Part shown: positions 22,325 through 29,622 of the stretch, piece after piece
How the letters are laid out: every line of letters starts with the position of its first letter
Numbering within the stretch: the stretch's first letter is position 1
Assembly (NCBI GenBank): GCA_003551645.1
Contig: PUND01000082.1
Location: forward strand, 1 to 38,323
Source: Phycisphaerae bacterium
GTDB lineage: Bacteria; Planctomycetota; Phycisphaerae; SM23-33
DNA length: 38,323 nt
Direction of reading: 5' to 3'
Made by a program: the position numbers and the translations under genes
The notes under the pieces: generated by a model
The model's database searches: none
The model's input: the letters and a program-made list of their open reading frames with translations, nothing else
Told to the model about the DNA's origin: nothing

Positions 22325-24457
22325 ATGAGTGAAGAGACCCCACAACTCGGAGCGTATCTGCTCGACAAGGCCGGCGGCCGGATGTCGCGCATGCTCGCGC
22401 ACAACGACCTGCTGTTCGCGGCCGGGCTGGGCATGGTCCTGGCAACGCTGCTGATACCGCTTCCCACGTACATGCTGGACATGTTGCTGTCGTGCAGCAT
22501 AGCGGTGGCGATAGCGACTATGGTGGTGGTTCTCTCGACCCAGGAGCCGATAGAGTTCTCCGCATTCCCGTCGCTGCTGCTGTTCGTGACGCTGTTCCGG
22601 CTGTCGCTGAACGTTGCCTCCACCCGGCTGATCCTGCTCCAGGGAGACGCCGGGCGGATAATCGCCACGTTCGGACACTTCGTGATCGGCGGGAACCTGG
22701 TCATCGGCCTGGTGGTGTTCTTGATTCTGGTGGTCATCCAGTTCGTGGTCATCACCAAAGGCGCCGAGCGGATAAGCGAGGTGGCCGCGCGTTTCAATCT
22801 TGACGCGATGCCCGGTAAGCAGATGGCCATCGACGCCGACCTCAACGCCGGGCTTATCGGCGAGCGGGACGCCAAGAACCGCCGGGAGAAGATAGTCGCC
22901 GAAAGCGAGTTCTACGGCTCGATGGACGGTGCGAGCAAGTTCATACGCGGCGACGCCATCGCCGGTCTGGTCATCACGGCGGTAAATCTCGTCGGTGGCT
23001 TCCTTATCGGCATCACCCGGGGTATGACGCCGGCGGAGTCGGTATCCACCTATTCCATTCTCGCCGTCGGCGACGGCCTGGTGACGCAGATTCCCGCAAT
23101 CGTCATCGCGACCTCGGCGGGCTTCCTGATAAGCAAGTCGTCAAGCCGGCACAGCTTGAGCCAGGAGCTTGTCAGGCAGTTCCTGTCCAGGAGTCGTCCC
23201 ATCGGTGTGGCTGCGTTTCTGTTCGCGGCGATGGTGTTCGTTCCGAGTTTCCCGAAGGCCCCGTTCGTCATTCTCGCAATCGGCGCTGGCCTGCTTTCGC
23301 GGGCGCTGTACCAGCTGGAACAGCAGTCTCGCCAGGAGAAACAGAAGGCCGAGACCAAGCCCGAGGATGAGGAAACGCCCGTGGAGGAACTGCTGGATGT
23401 GGATACGCTTTCGGTGCAGGTCGGTCCTCGTCTGATACAGACGGTCGATCCGCGTCGAGACAACAGCTTGTCGCATCGCGTCAAGCCGTTGCGACGCAAA
23501 TTCGCCGAGCAGTACGGCGTTGTTCTGCCTTTGGTGCGGCTCAGGGACAACGTATCGCTGGATCCGAACGTCTATCAGGTCCGCCTGTTCAACCACGTGG
23601 TGGCCGAGGGCCGGCTCGAACCGGAGAAGCTGCTGGCAATGGACCCCGGAACGGTGCAGAAGCGAGTGGAAGGCCAGGCGGCCGAGGAGCCGGTGTTCAA
23701 CCTTCCTGCGCTTTGGATATCGAAAGAAAAGAAGGAAGAGGCCGAACTGGCCGGCTACACCGTTGTGGACCCCGAGACGGTGATGGTAACCCACCTTTCC
23801 GAGACGCTCCGGCGGCACGCCCACGAGCTGCTCAGCCGCGACGATGTGCAGCAGCTTGTGGACCGGCTGCGTGCCAAACAGCCGGCCCTGGTGGACACGG
23901 TCGTGGGTGACCTCGTGCCGCTGGGACTGTTGCACCGGGTGCTCCAGCGTCTGCTGGCCGACGGCATACCGATTCGCGACCTCAAGCAGATTCTGGAAAC
24001 ACTTGGCGACCACGCCGGCTCGACCAAGGACGCCTCGATGCTTACGGAAATGGTCCGCAAGTCCCTCGCCAGGGCCATCACCGAACAGCACGCCGATCAG
24101 CAGGGCCGGATACAGGCGATCACGCTGGAGCCGTCGCTGGAGTACGAGCTTCGAAACCAGGCGGCCAGTAATGCCGAAGGGCTGTCGCTGGAGCCGAACA
24201 AGGCGCTTGCGCTGGTTCAGAGGATCGCCGATGCATGGAAAGAGGCGATGTCCGCCGGTCACGACAAGGCGGCGCTGCTGTGTGACTTCCGAGTGCGCCC
24301 GCACCTTGCGGCGATGCTCAGTCGGCAGGTCCCGCAGCTTCCGGTTCTGGCTTACGACGAGATCGAGACCGGAACCGGCGTCCAGACGGTCGGCTCTGTG
24401 TCTTTGCAGCAGGAGCAGTCGGTGCCGGCCGGGCCGGTCGTCTCGGCCGGCGGCTAG
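22325..24457 (+). CDS. flhA: flagellar export gate protein FlhA
   Basis: This is a 710-residue protein. About eight membrane helices occupy residues 30-340, including the FHIPEP-type signature region (F-P-S-L-L-L-F-V-T-L-F-R-L-S-L-N-V-A-S-T) and the cytoplasmic F-I-R-G-D-A-I-A-G block. A charged linker and the four-subdomain cytoplasmic ring domain follow (about 385-690), ending in a Gly-rich tail. FlhA forms the nonameric ring that receives chaperone-substrate complexes and couples ion flow to export. The ATG has no strong ribosome binding site. FlhF and FlhG, often encoded next, are absent. Confidence 0.97.
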   Translation: MSEETPQLGAYLLDKAGGRMSRMLAHNDLLFAAGLGMVLATLLIPLPTYMLDMLLSCSIAVAIATMVVVLSTQEPIEFSAFPSLLLFVTLFRLSLNVASTRLILLQGDAGRIIATFGHFVIGGNLVIGLVVFLILVVIQFVVITKGAERISEVAARFNLDAMPGKQMAIDADLNAGLIGERDAKNRREKIVAESEFYGSMDGASKFIRGDAIAGLVITAVNLVGGFLIGITRGMTPAESVSTYSILAVGDGLVTQIPAIVIATSAGFLISKSSSRHSLSQELVRQFLSRSRPIGVAAFLFAAMVFVPSFPKAPFVILAIGAGLLSRALYQLEQQSRQEKQKAETKPEDEETPVEELLDVDTLSVQVGPRLIQTVDPRRDNSLSHRVKPLRRKFAEQYGVVLPLVRLRDNVSLDPNVYQVRLFNHVVAEGRLEPEKLLAMDPGTVQKRVEGQAAEEPVFNLPALWISKEKKEEAELAGYTVVDPETVMVTHLSETLRRHAHELLSRDDVQQLVDRLRAKQPALVDTVVGDLVPLGLLHRVLQRLLADGIPIRDLKQILETLGDHAGSTKDASMLTEMVRKSLARAITEQHADQQGRIQAITLEPSLEYELRNQAASNAEGLSLEPNKALALVQRIADAWKEAMSAGHDKAALLCDFRVRPHLAAMLSRQVPQLPVLAYDEIETGTGVQTVGSVSLQQEQSVPAGPVVSAGG

Positions 24458-24575
24458 CCGCCGACCATGGGCCGCAAAGAAACTTAACTGACATACATAC
24501 ATACAGTAGCCGGTGCGTAAGCAGCTTGGCGGCGAGGCAGCCGCTCGGCGCCAACAGGAGCCAAGTTGAGCGGAA

Positions 24576-24809
24576 ATGATCAGGCAGGCGTCGATCATCA
24601 TGGCGGTGGCGGGATTCTTTATCGTAGCCATCGTGGGCACGGTCAGCGGCGTCGAGCCACACGTGTGCAGCATAAGGGCGTTGATAGGCGCGGCGTTTAT
24701 GTACGTACTTGGTCGCCTCGCCGGCGCCCTGGCTGTGCGAATGATGGCCGATGCCGCCATACGCCGCTTGACAACACAGCAGCGAGAGGACGGTCGTGAC
24801 AACCGCTGA
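24576..24809 (+). CDS. small two-helix membrane protein before fliA
   Basis: This is a 77-residue protein with two hydrophobic segments (about 7-25 and 34-55) and a basic C-terminus. A stop codon directly upstream in frame fixes the ATG as the earliest start. It overlaps the GTG of fliA by 14 bases, which supports translation. The nearest strong ribosome binding site (AGGAG, 24556-24560) is too far away and better placed for a TTG in another frame, so the start context is weak. It is not recognised. It occupies the place where flhF and flhG usually stand. Confidence 0.6.
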   Translation: MIRQASIIMAVAGFFIVAIVGTVSGVEPHVCSIRALIGAAFMYVLGRLAGALAVRMMADAAIRRLTTQQREDGRDNR

Positions 24810-25578
24810 AAGTCAAACCCAAGCCGGCGACGGCGACGCCCTGCGGACCAGAGCCAGCCGCGCCTACGCCCAGCAGTCGCGGGAGGCGCGCGAGCAGCAG
24901 TGGATACTCCAGTATCTGCCGCTGGTCCGCCACGTGGTCTCTAAGGTAATGGCCAAACTGTCCTACAAGCGGGACATCGAGGACCTCATCTCGGCCGGAA
25001 CGCTGGGGCTGGTCAAGGCCGCAAGGGCCTTTGACGCATCCCAGGACGTCGCCTTCAAGACATACGCCTACATCCGCATACGCGGTGCGGTTCTGGACGA
25101 GTTGCGCGGGCGGACCTTCGCTCCGGCGGGAATTCATGCGAAGGCGCGGGCGGTGCGCGATGCGTATGAGCAGTGCACCGCCGAGCTTGGCAGGCCGCCG
25201 GGCGACGAAGAGCTGGCCGGGAAGCTCAATGTGTCGATGAATGAGCTTTACGGCATGTTCGAGGACATGCGAAAGCAGAACTTCCTGTCCATCCACGGGC
25301 TAAGCGACGATGAGCCGCAGCTGTTCAACCCGCTCATGCCGGCCGACTCCGAGCCGTCGCCGCATGACAAGGCCGAGAAAAAGGAGACCATAGAACGGCT
25401 TGTGGAGGCGATTCGCGAGCTGCCCGAACGAGACCGCATAGTAATCCTGCTTTACTACGAGCGTGACCTGACGATGAAGGAAGCCGCCGAGGTACTCGGG
25501 GTCACCGAGTCGCGGGTCAGTCAGCTTCACGCCGGCGCCCTTTTCAAGCTGGCCATGAAGCTGAGGGAGGCGTCATGA
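24796..25578 (+). CDS. fliA: flagellar sigma factor, sigma-28 (FliA/WhiG family)
   Basis: This is a 260-residue sigma factor. Region 2 (about 35-100) contains Y-L-P-L-V-R-H-V-V-S-K, D-I-E-D-L-I-S-A-G-T-L-G-L and F-K-T-Y-A-Y-I-R-I-R-G-A-V-L-D-E-L-R, which is the FliA/WhiG signature. Region 3 (120-170) includes G-R-P-P-G-D-E-E-L-A. Region 4 (200-258) has a helix-turn-helix ending E-S-R-V-S-Q-L-H-A-G-A-L. It directs RNA polymerase to late flagellar promoters; two matching sites lie downstream in this window. The GTG start overlaps the preceding small gene and the stop overlaps the next (ATGA). FlgM, encoded later in the same run, is the expected anti-sigma factor. Confidence 0.96.
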   Translation: MTTAESQTQAGDGDALRTRASRAYAQQSREAREQQWILQYLPLVRHVVSKVMAKLSYKRDIEDLISAGTLGLVKAARAFDASQDVAFKTYAYIRIRGAVLDELRGRTFAPAGIHAKARAVRDAYEQCTAELGRPPGDEELAGKLNVSMNELYGMFEDMRKQNFLSIHGLSDDEPQLFNPLMPADSEPSPHDKAEKKETIERLVEAIRELPERDRIVILLYYERDLTMKEAAEVLGVTESRVSQLHAGALFKLAMKLREAS

Positions 25579-25871
25579 CTGCCGGTTCCGACCATTCGGT
25601 GCGCGGCGCTGCCGGGGAAATACGCGGGCTTCCGTCAATAGCCCAGCATGACAGCGGAGTGGGCAATCGTGGACCCAAGAGTGTTCAGCGTCGCAAGCGC
25701 AAGCGCCGACAGCAGGCGGATGATTCATCGTCTGAGCAGGAGAATGAGCAGGAAGAGGCGGCCTCCGACGATGAGCAATCGCACGAACAGACCGACGCCG
25801 CCGACCGCGAAGCCGAAAGCGGCAAGGACGATGACGACCAGCAGCACCCTCAGGTGGATGTATATGCGTAG
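25575..25871 (+). CDS. small charged protein coupled to fliA
   Basis: This is a 98-residue hydrophilic protein with a basic patch (about 36-45, R-R-K-R-K-R-R) followed by a long Glu/Asp/Gln-rich stretch and a short tail ending H-P-Q-V-D-V-Y-A. The four-base ATGA overlap with fliA and the lack of rare features support translation in this frame. It is not recognised and is predicted to be largely disordered. A competing frame (25648-25917) has no ribosome binding site and a less consistent composition. Confidence 0.55.
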   Translation: MTAGSDHSVRGAAGEIRGLPSIAQHDSGVGNRGPKSVQRRKRKRRQQADDSSSEQENEQEEAASDDEQSHEQTDAADREAESGKDDDDQQHPQVDVYA

Positions 25872-25913
25872 CTTGGACGTTCCGGACAGCGAGTCCGGGC
25901 GAAAGGAAACCAG

Positions 25914-26153
25914 ATGAGCCGTCAGTCGGTGGTAATCCTGAAAAAGGGCCAGTTTTCCGAGGTCGAGCCGAGGCCGCTGGCGTCTTCGGCCGGGCCGGCC
26001 GGCGCGCCGAAAAAGCCCGCTAAGGCGAAGATTATCCGGCAAGGCCCCGACGGCATGATAATCGAGGTCGTCTGCGGCTGCGGCGAGAGAATCCAACTGC
26101 ACTGTCGCGCCAACGCGGCGGTTCAGCCGTCGGCTGGTGTCGGCGCCCAATAG
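25914..26153 (+). CDS. small protein with a Cys cluster, in the fliA operon
   Basis: This is a 79-residue protein. A variable N-terminal half rich in Pro, Ala and Lys leads to a compact C-terminal motif: I-R-Q-G-P-D-G-M-I-I-E-V-V-C-G-C-G-E-R-I-Q-L, then H-C. The three cysteines and nearby histidine could bind a metal ion such as zinc. AAAGGAAA precedes the ATG. Location between fliA and two lipoprotein genes suggests co-expression with the flagellar genes. The function is unknown. Confidence 0.7.
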   Translation: MSRQSVVILKKGQFSEVEPRPLASSAGPAGAPKKPAKAKIIRQGPDGMIIEVVCGCGERIQLHCRANAAVQPSAGVGAQ

Positions 26154-26195
26154 ACAAACATGCGAAACGGATTTCCAAGAGTAAGGAGCAAGGGA

Positions 26196-26765
26196 ATGCA
26201 AGCGACAAGAATGATTGCGGTTTTGGCGTGCCTGGGTGTCCTGCTGCTGGCCGGCTGCGAGCAGGAGGTGTCCTATCGGGACAATACCCCGCCTCCCAAT
26301 ACCAGCCAGCAGGAGCGTGGGACTGGCGGTTACATGGCCGGCACTTCAGTGTCGCGGGAAAGCGGCGCCCCGTCGCCTTCGGCGGTAGAGGATGCCCTGG
26401 AATGGTCGCGCAAATACTCCCAAACCGCGGAGAAGCTGGCTGAGACACAACGGGACTACAATGAGCTTGAGCGCGAGAAACAGCAACTGCTGGCTCAAAT
26501 AGCTCGGCTCCAGACCGAGCTGGACCGAGCCAAGAAGGAGCTTCACGAGTCCAACGACATGCTCATCGAGATGCGGGAAGAGCTGAATAGTTGGAAGACC
26601 AATGTCCTTGGCTACCGTGACGAGATGCGAAAGGCCCAGCAGGTTCAGATCGATCGTCTCGAGGAGATAATCAAGCTTCTCGGCGGGCAGGTCGGCCCCA
26701 GGCAGGACGATAACGCCGCCGAGAGCGAGGACAGGGAAGGGCGCCAACGTGACAGCGCATCATAG
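26196..26765 (+). CDS. coiled-coil lipoprotein of the flagellar operon
   Basis: Starting at the ATG at 26196 (behind AAGGAG), this is a 189-residue protein. The lipoprotein signal peptide has lipobox L-A-G-C, with the lipidated cysteine at residue 21. A Pro/Gly-rich linker follows, then a long coiled coil at about 68-150 (heptads such as L-L-A-Q-I-A-R-L-Q-T-E-L) and an acidic tail. The residue after the cysteine is Glu, so outer-membrane sorting is plausible. The upstream ATG at 26160 would add 12 residues that spoil the signal peptide. The next lipoprotein gene overlaps its end. It is not a recognised family; a spacer or ring-associated factor is possible. Confidence 0.75.
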   Translation: MQATRMIAVLACLGVLLLAGCEQEVSYRDNTPPPNTSQQERGTGGYMAGTSVSRESGAPSPSAVEDALEWSRKYSQTAEKLAETQRDYNELEREKQQLLAQIARLQTELDRAKKELHESNDMLIEMREELNSWKTNVLGYRDEMRKAQQVQIDRLEEIIKLLGGQVGPRQDDNAAESEDREGRQRDSAS

Positions 26766-27471
26766 ACATGCCTGGATTCTGCCGGTTGCCGTGCTGTCCA
26801 TCCTGGCCGGCTGCGCGCCCGAGGGCACATACCCGGCGCCGGTGGGACACTATCTGCACTCGCCCGAAAGTGTCGCCCAGTTGGACCGAGTGGTTTTCGT
26901 GGAGCTTTACAGCCGCGACGGCGAGGAGGCCTTCGCCGAGACGATGACCGATTCGGTCGCCAGGTCGTTGACCGAGAAGCAGTTGTTCGAGTTGGGCGTT
27001 CTGCGGTCGTCGGAGCCGATTTATGAGCTGCTTCCGCTTCAAAAGCGCAATGCGCCCACCTATGAGGATATGTTGGAGATCCGCCGCCGGCTGAATTGCG
27101 ATGCGGTGCTGTTCGGCTGGGTTGAGCGGTTCGAGCCGTACCCGCACATGGAGGCAAACATATCGCTGCGGCTGCTTGACCTCAACCGGGGCCGGCTTGT
27201 CTGGGGCGTGGACCACGTATGGGATACCGGGCAGAACAGCGTCGAGCGGCGGATACGCGACTTCTACTACACCACCTCCCCGCGGGAGCGGGAACCGGCC
27301 GAGTGGCGCATGGCTGCGATGAGTCCGCTTGCCTTCGGGCGGTTCGTCGCCTTCGAGATAGCCCAGACGCTACCGGGCGCCAACGACGTCGAGCCGATGG
27401 AAGAACGAATCCGCCGGGAGAAACGACAGCGTACCGTGCGGGAAATTGGTGAAAAACTGGAAGATTTGTAG
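26749..27471 (+). CDS. lipoprotein with TolB/LpoB-like alpha-beta fold
   Basis: This is a 240-residue protein with a lipobox L-A-G-C (cysteine at 22). The rest shows a pattern common to small alpha-beta lipoproteins such as LpoB, GNA1162/DUF799 and FlgO. A strand V-V-F-V-E-L is followed by a helix (F-A-E-T-M-T-D-S-V-A-R-S-L), then E-I-R-R-R-L-N-C-D-A-V-L-F-G-W-V and a strand ending N-R-G-R-L-V-W-G. The GTG start overlaps the preceding lipoprotein by 17 bases. The pair is likely translated together and placed in the outer membrane. The family link is by pattern only. A role in outer-membrane passage of the flagellum is possible. Confidence 0.75.
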   Translation: MTAHHRHAWILPVAVLSILAGCAPEGTYPAPVGHYLHSPESVAQLDRVVFVELYSRDGEEAFAETMTDSVARSLTEKQLFELGVLRSSEPIYELLPLQKRNAPTYEDMLEIRRRLNCDAVLFGWVERFEPYPHMEANISLRLLDLNRGRLVWGVDHVWDTGQNSVERRIRDFYYTTSPREREPAEWRMAAMSPLAFGRFVAFEIAQTLPGANDVEPMEERIRREKRQRTVREIGEKLEDL

Positions 27472-27542
27472 CAGAATATGCTCAAGCACCCGCCGTATGT
27501 GGCGAGAATGCGGGTGTGCAATCGACCACGGGAGACAAACCG

Positions 27543-27824
27543 GTGCGAATAGACGGCATAGAAGGTCAGCATCCGCAGCGACCGGACAATCAATCGTCCC
27601 CCAAGGGGCCGGCTCCTGAGCATACGGACGCTTCGGCCGGCAAGGCCGTGGACAGCTCAGGAATCCTCGCCGAAATCAGGCCCTACATCCGCTCGGTCCG
27701 CGAGACGGACGAGGTCAACAGTCAGGCCGTTGACGAGGCGAAGGAGCTTCTGGCGTCAGGCGGGCTTCAAAGTCCCGAAGCGATGCGGCGTGCGGCCGAA
27801 GCGATCATATCAAGAGGCATTTAA
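27543..27824 (+). CDS. flgM: FlgM-like anti-sigma-28 factor
   Basis: With the GTG at 27543 (GGGAG eight bases before it) this is a 93-residue protein. It begins V-R-I-D-G-I like many FlgM proteins (M-x-I-x-x-I), has a disordered Pro/Ser-rich middle, and ends in a helical sigma-binding region. The signature there is V-x-x-A-K-E-L-L-A-S-G-G-L-x-S-P-E-A followed by R-R-A-A-E-A-I. FlgM holds sigma-28 inactive until the hook-basal body is finished and is then exported. Its place between fliA and flagellin fits. An upstream GTG (27516) would give a longer version without a better ribosome binding site. The length is close to the family norm. Confidence 0.75.
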   Translation: MRIDGIEGQHPQRPDNQSSPKGPAPEHTDASAGKAVDSSGILAEIRPYIRSVRETDEVNSQAVDEAKELLASGGLQSPEAMRRAAEAIISRGI

Positions 27825-28211
27825 CCGCGGCTCAGTCATTATCCAACCCGTATGCCGTGCGTCCTATGCTCCATCGCGATAATTTATCATCCGCGTTAGT
27901 GGTGGGCCGCGGTTTCAGCCGTGGTTTGAGCTGAATCGTACGTTTTCTTTGACGGGTGCGGTGTGCGTATTCCGGGGATCTGTGGCTCTCGAAGTGCCCA
28001 TGACCCGCCAGGTGGCAAAATTTTTTATGCAGAATGCTCAAGTTCTCCACCTTGCCATCGATAATGTCTTGTAAGAAGGCCGAAGGTCGGCCGGGGCTGA
28101 AGCACGCCCGTCCGGCCCTCAGGCAGTTAAAACTGACGGCAAGTGGGTCCTGTAAGTGCAGGCCGCGTGGGTCTGCCGGTACGGTTCTTACCAATTTAAG
28201 GGAGAAGGCAG
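27825..28211 (+). other. 387-bp region upstream of flagellin
   Basis: No gene is supported. The region holds the sigma-28 promoter (28038-28064) and a leader of about 140 bases with GC-rich pairing potential (GGCCGG near 28089 with CCGGCC near 28112). The flagellin ribosome binding site AAGGGAG is near 28198. The first 200 bases show no clear motif. Confidence 0.45.
28038..28064 (+). promoter_or_regulatory. sigma-28 promoter of flagellin
   Basis: TCAAGTTC (28038-28045) and ATCGATAA (28057-28064) are separated by 11 bases. Each box matches the classical TAAAGTTT and GCCGATAA in six of eight positions, with exact spacing. The same arrangement recurs before fliD. Transcription would start near 28071. 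Confidence 0.75.
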
Positions 28212-29387
28212 ATGCTAGCAATCAAGAACAACCTAATGGCCGAAAATGCCGCAAGGCACCTGGGCAGGTCGTATGACACCCTGTCCCAGTCGGTCGAAAG
28301 GCTTGCGTCCGGCCTGCGCATCAACAGCGCGAAGGACGACGCGGCGGGTCTGGCCGTCCGCGAGCTGCTAAGGGCTTCCGTGGCGGTGTATCGCCAGTCT
28401 TCACGGAATGCTCGCGACGGTGTATCGATGCTCCAGACGGCTGAAGGTGCCATGGCCAGCACCAACGAGATTCTCATTCGTATGTCGGAGCTGGCCGAGC
28501 AGTCCGCAACCGGTACGTACAACAACGATCAGCGTGAGTTGATGGACGCCGAGTTCCAGGAGCTGATCGAGGAGATCGACCGGATTGCCGACAGTGCCGA
28601 GTACAACAGCATCTTCCTGCTGAACGATCCTGATGGCACGCGATACGACATCCATGTCGGCGACAACGACAACGTCATCGAGGTCGCGGCCCAGGATGCC
28701 ACCAGCGCCGGTCTGGGCATCGGCGGGACCCGGGCCTCCGCTGCCGTGATGGCCGCGGTTGAGGATCCCTCCGCTAACTGGGTCGCGGGTGCTGGTGGCG
28801 GTGGCGACTTGGAGTTTACGTTCAGTGAGCAGGCCGACTTCAGTATTACTCTCGAAGATGGTACGGATTACAGCATGGACGACATCGCGAGTATGATCAA
28901 CGCGGCCAGCAGGGCCGAGCTTGGTTACAACGCCGCGTCCGTCGTCACCAGTTCCGAGACAGGCCTGAGCACGCTCCAGGTTGAGGCCAGGTATGGCGGA
29001 ACCGGCACGGTAAGCATTACCAATGCTACCGGCGCCGACGAGCTGGATCCGGGAGCGTGGAACACCGAGGCCGGTACGGGCACTGCCGTGAGCATCGACA
29101 CTGCCGCCGACGCCCAGGCGGCCCTGGATCTGCTGCACTCTGCGATCGAGGAAAAGGACGCAATCCGTGCCGAGTTTGGTTACCTGATGAACCGCATGGA
29201 GACGGCCGGTCGAGTTCTCGATATCCAGGCCGAGAACATGCTCGCAGCCGAGTCGCGAATCTCCGATGTGGACGTCGCGACCGAGATGGCCGCGATGACA
29301 CGGAACCAGGTGCTCGCACAGGCCGGCGTCAGCATGCTGGCCCAGGCCAACGCCATGCCGCAGATGGCGCTGCAGTTGCTTGGCTAG
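28212..29387 (+). CDS. fliC: flagellin
   Basis: This is a 391-residue filament protein. The N-terminal D0/D1 part (about 1-140) shows the typical pattern S-V-E-R-L-A-S-G-L-R-I-N-S-A-K-D-D-A-A-G-L-A. The C-terminal part (about 300-391) has the matching L-A-A-E-S-R-I-S-D-V-D-V-A-T-E-M and Q-A-N-A-M-P-Q-M-A-L-Q-L-L-G end. The variable middle is short and contains Gly-rich and Ser/Thr-rich segments. It is exported and assembled under the FliD cap. AAGGGAG precedes the ATG, a sigma-28 promoter lies upstream and a terminator follows. Confidence 0.97.
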   Translation: MLAIKNNLMAENAARHLGRSYDTLSQSVERLASGLRINSAKDDAAGLAVRELLRASVAVYRQSSRNARDGVSMLQTAEGAMASTNEILIRMSELAEQSATGTYNNDQRELMDAEFQELIEEIDRIADSAEYNSIFLLNDPDGTRYDIHVGDNDNVIEVAAQDATSAGLGIGGTRASAAVMAAVEDPSANWVAGAGGGGDLEFTFSEQADFSITLEDGTDYSMDDIASMINAASRAELGYNAASVVTSSETGLSTLQVEARYGGTGTVSITNATGADELDPGAWNTEAGTGTAVSIDTAADAQAALDLLHSAIEEKDAIRAEFGYLMNRMETAGRVLDIQAENMLAAESRISDVDVATEMAAMTRNQVLAQAGVSMLAQANAMPQMALQLLG

Positions 29388-29444
29388 CGGTGAAAACCCG
29401 AAGTTTCTTCGGAGGCGGCCCCGCCGTCACAATTAACCGCACGT

Positions 29445-29470
29445 AAGCCCCGATAGCTTCGGCGGGGCTT
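29445..29470 (+). terminator. hairpin after flagellin
   Basis: AAGCCCCG (29445-29452) pairs with CGGGGCTT (29463-29470), an 8-bp perfect stem with a 10-base loop. No T-run follows, so it may protect the 3' end rather than stop transcription by itself. Confidence 0.5.
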
Positions 29471-29510
29471 GCCTCCGGAGGGCTTTGACAAACAGTTACA
29501 ACGCACAATC

Positions 29511-29551
29511 GAGGCCCGCGCCGGTTAAAGGTGCGGGTCTCTTTGTATTTG
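29511..29551 (+). terminator. intrinsic terminator between flagellin and fliD
   Basis: GAGGCCCGCGCC (29511-29522) pairs with GGTGCGGGTCTC (29530-29541) to form a 12-bp stem with two G-T pairs and a 7-base loop. A T-rich tail (TTTGTATTT) follows. The fliD promoter begins 13 bases later. Confidence 0.8.
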
Positions 29552-29563
29552 CGAAGTATCAGG

Positions 29564-29590
29564 TCAAGTTTTCGTCGGCGGCTTCGATAA
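29564..29590 (+). promoter_or_regulatory. sigma-28 promoter of fliD-fliS
   Basis: TCAAGTTT (29564-29571), 11 bases, then TTCGATAA (29583-29590). The boxes match TAAAGTTT in seven and GCCGATAA in six of eight positions. The site is nearly identical to the flagellin promoter and lies just after a terminator, 33 bases before the fliD start. Confidence 0.8.
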
Positions 29591-29622
29591 TAGCGGTGAA
29601 AGAGATTTTGGCGGAGGCAACG

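Noticed and set aside
24566-24799. TTG-started frame with a well-spaced AGGAG before fliA
   Set aside because: The product has shadow-like composition rich in Arg, Gly and His, whereas the overlapping frame at 24576 gives a coherent two-helix protein. The ribosome binding site position is still puzzling.
23141-24802. 553-codon reverse-strand reading frame
   Set aside because: It is a shadow of flhA and the small gene after it.
25648-25917. 89-codon frame overlapping the small gene after fliA
   Set aside because: It has no ribosome binding site, and the competing frame is coupled to fliA by ATGA.
27983-27998. GG-N10-GC spacing (TGGCTCT...GTGCC) upstream of flagellin
   Set aside because: Only the invariant pairs match; the sigma-28 site downstream is much better.
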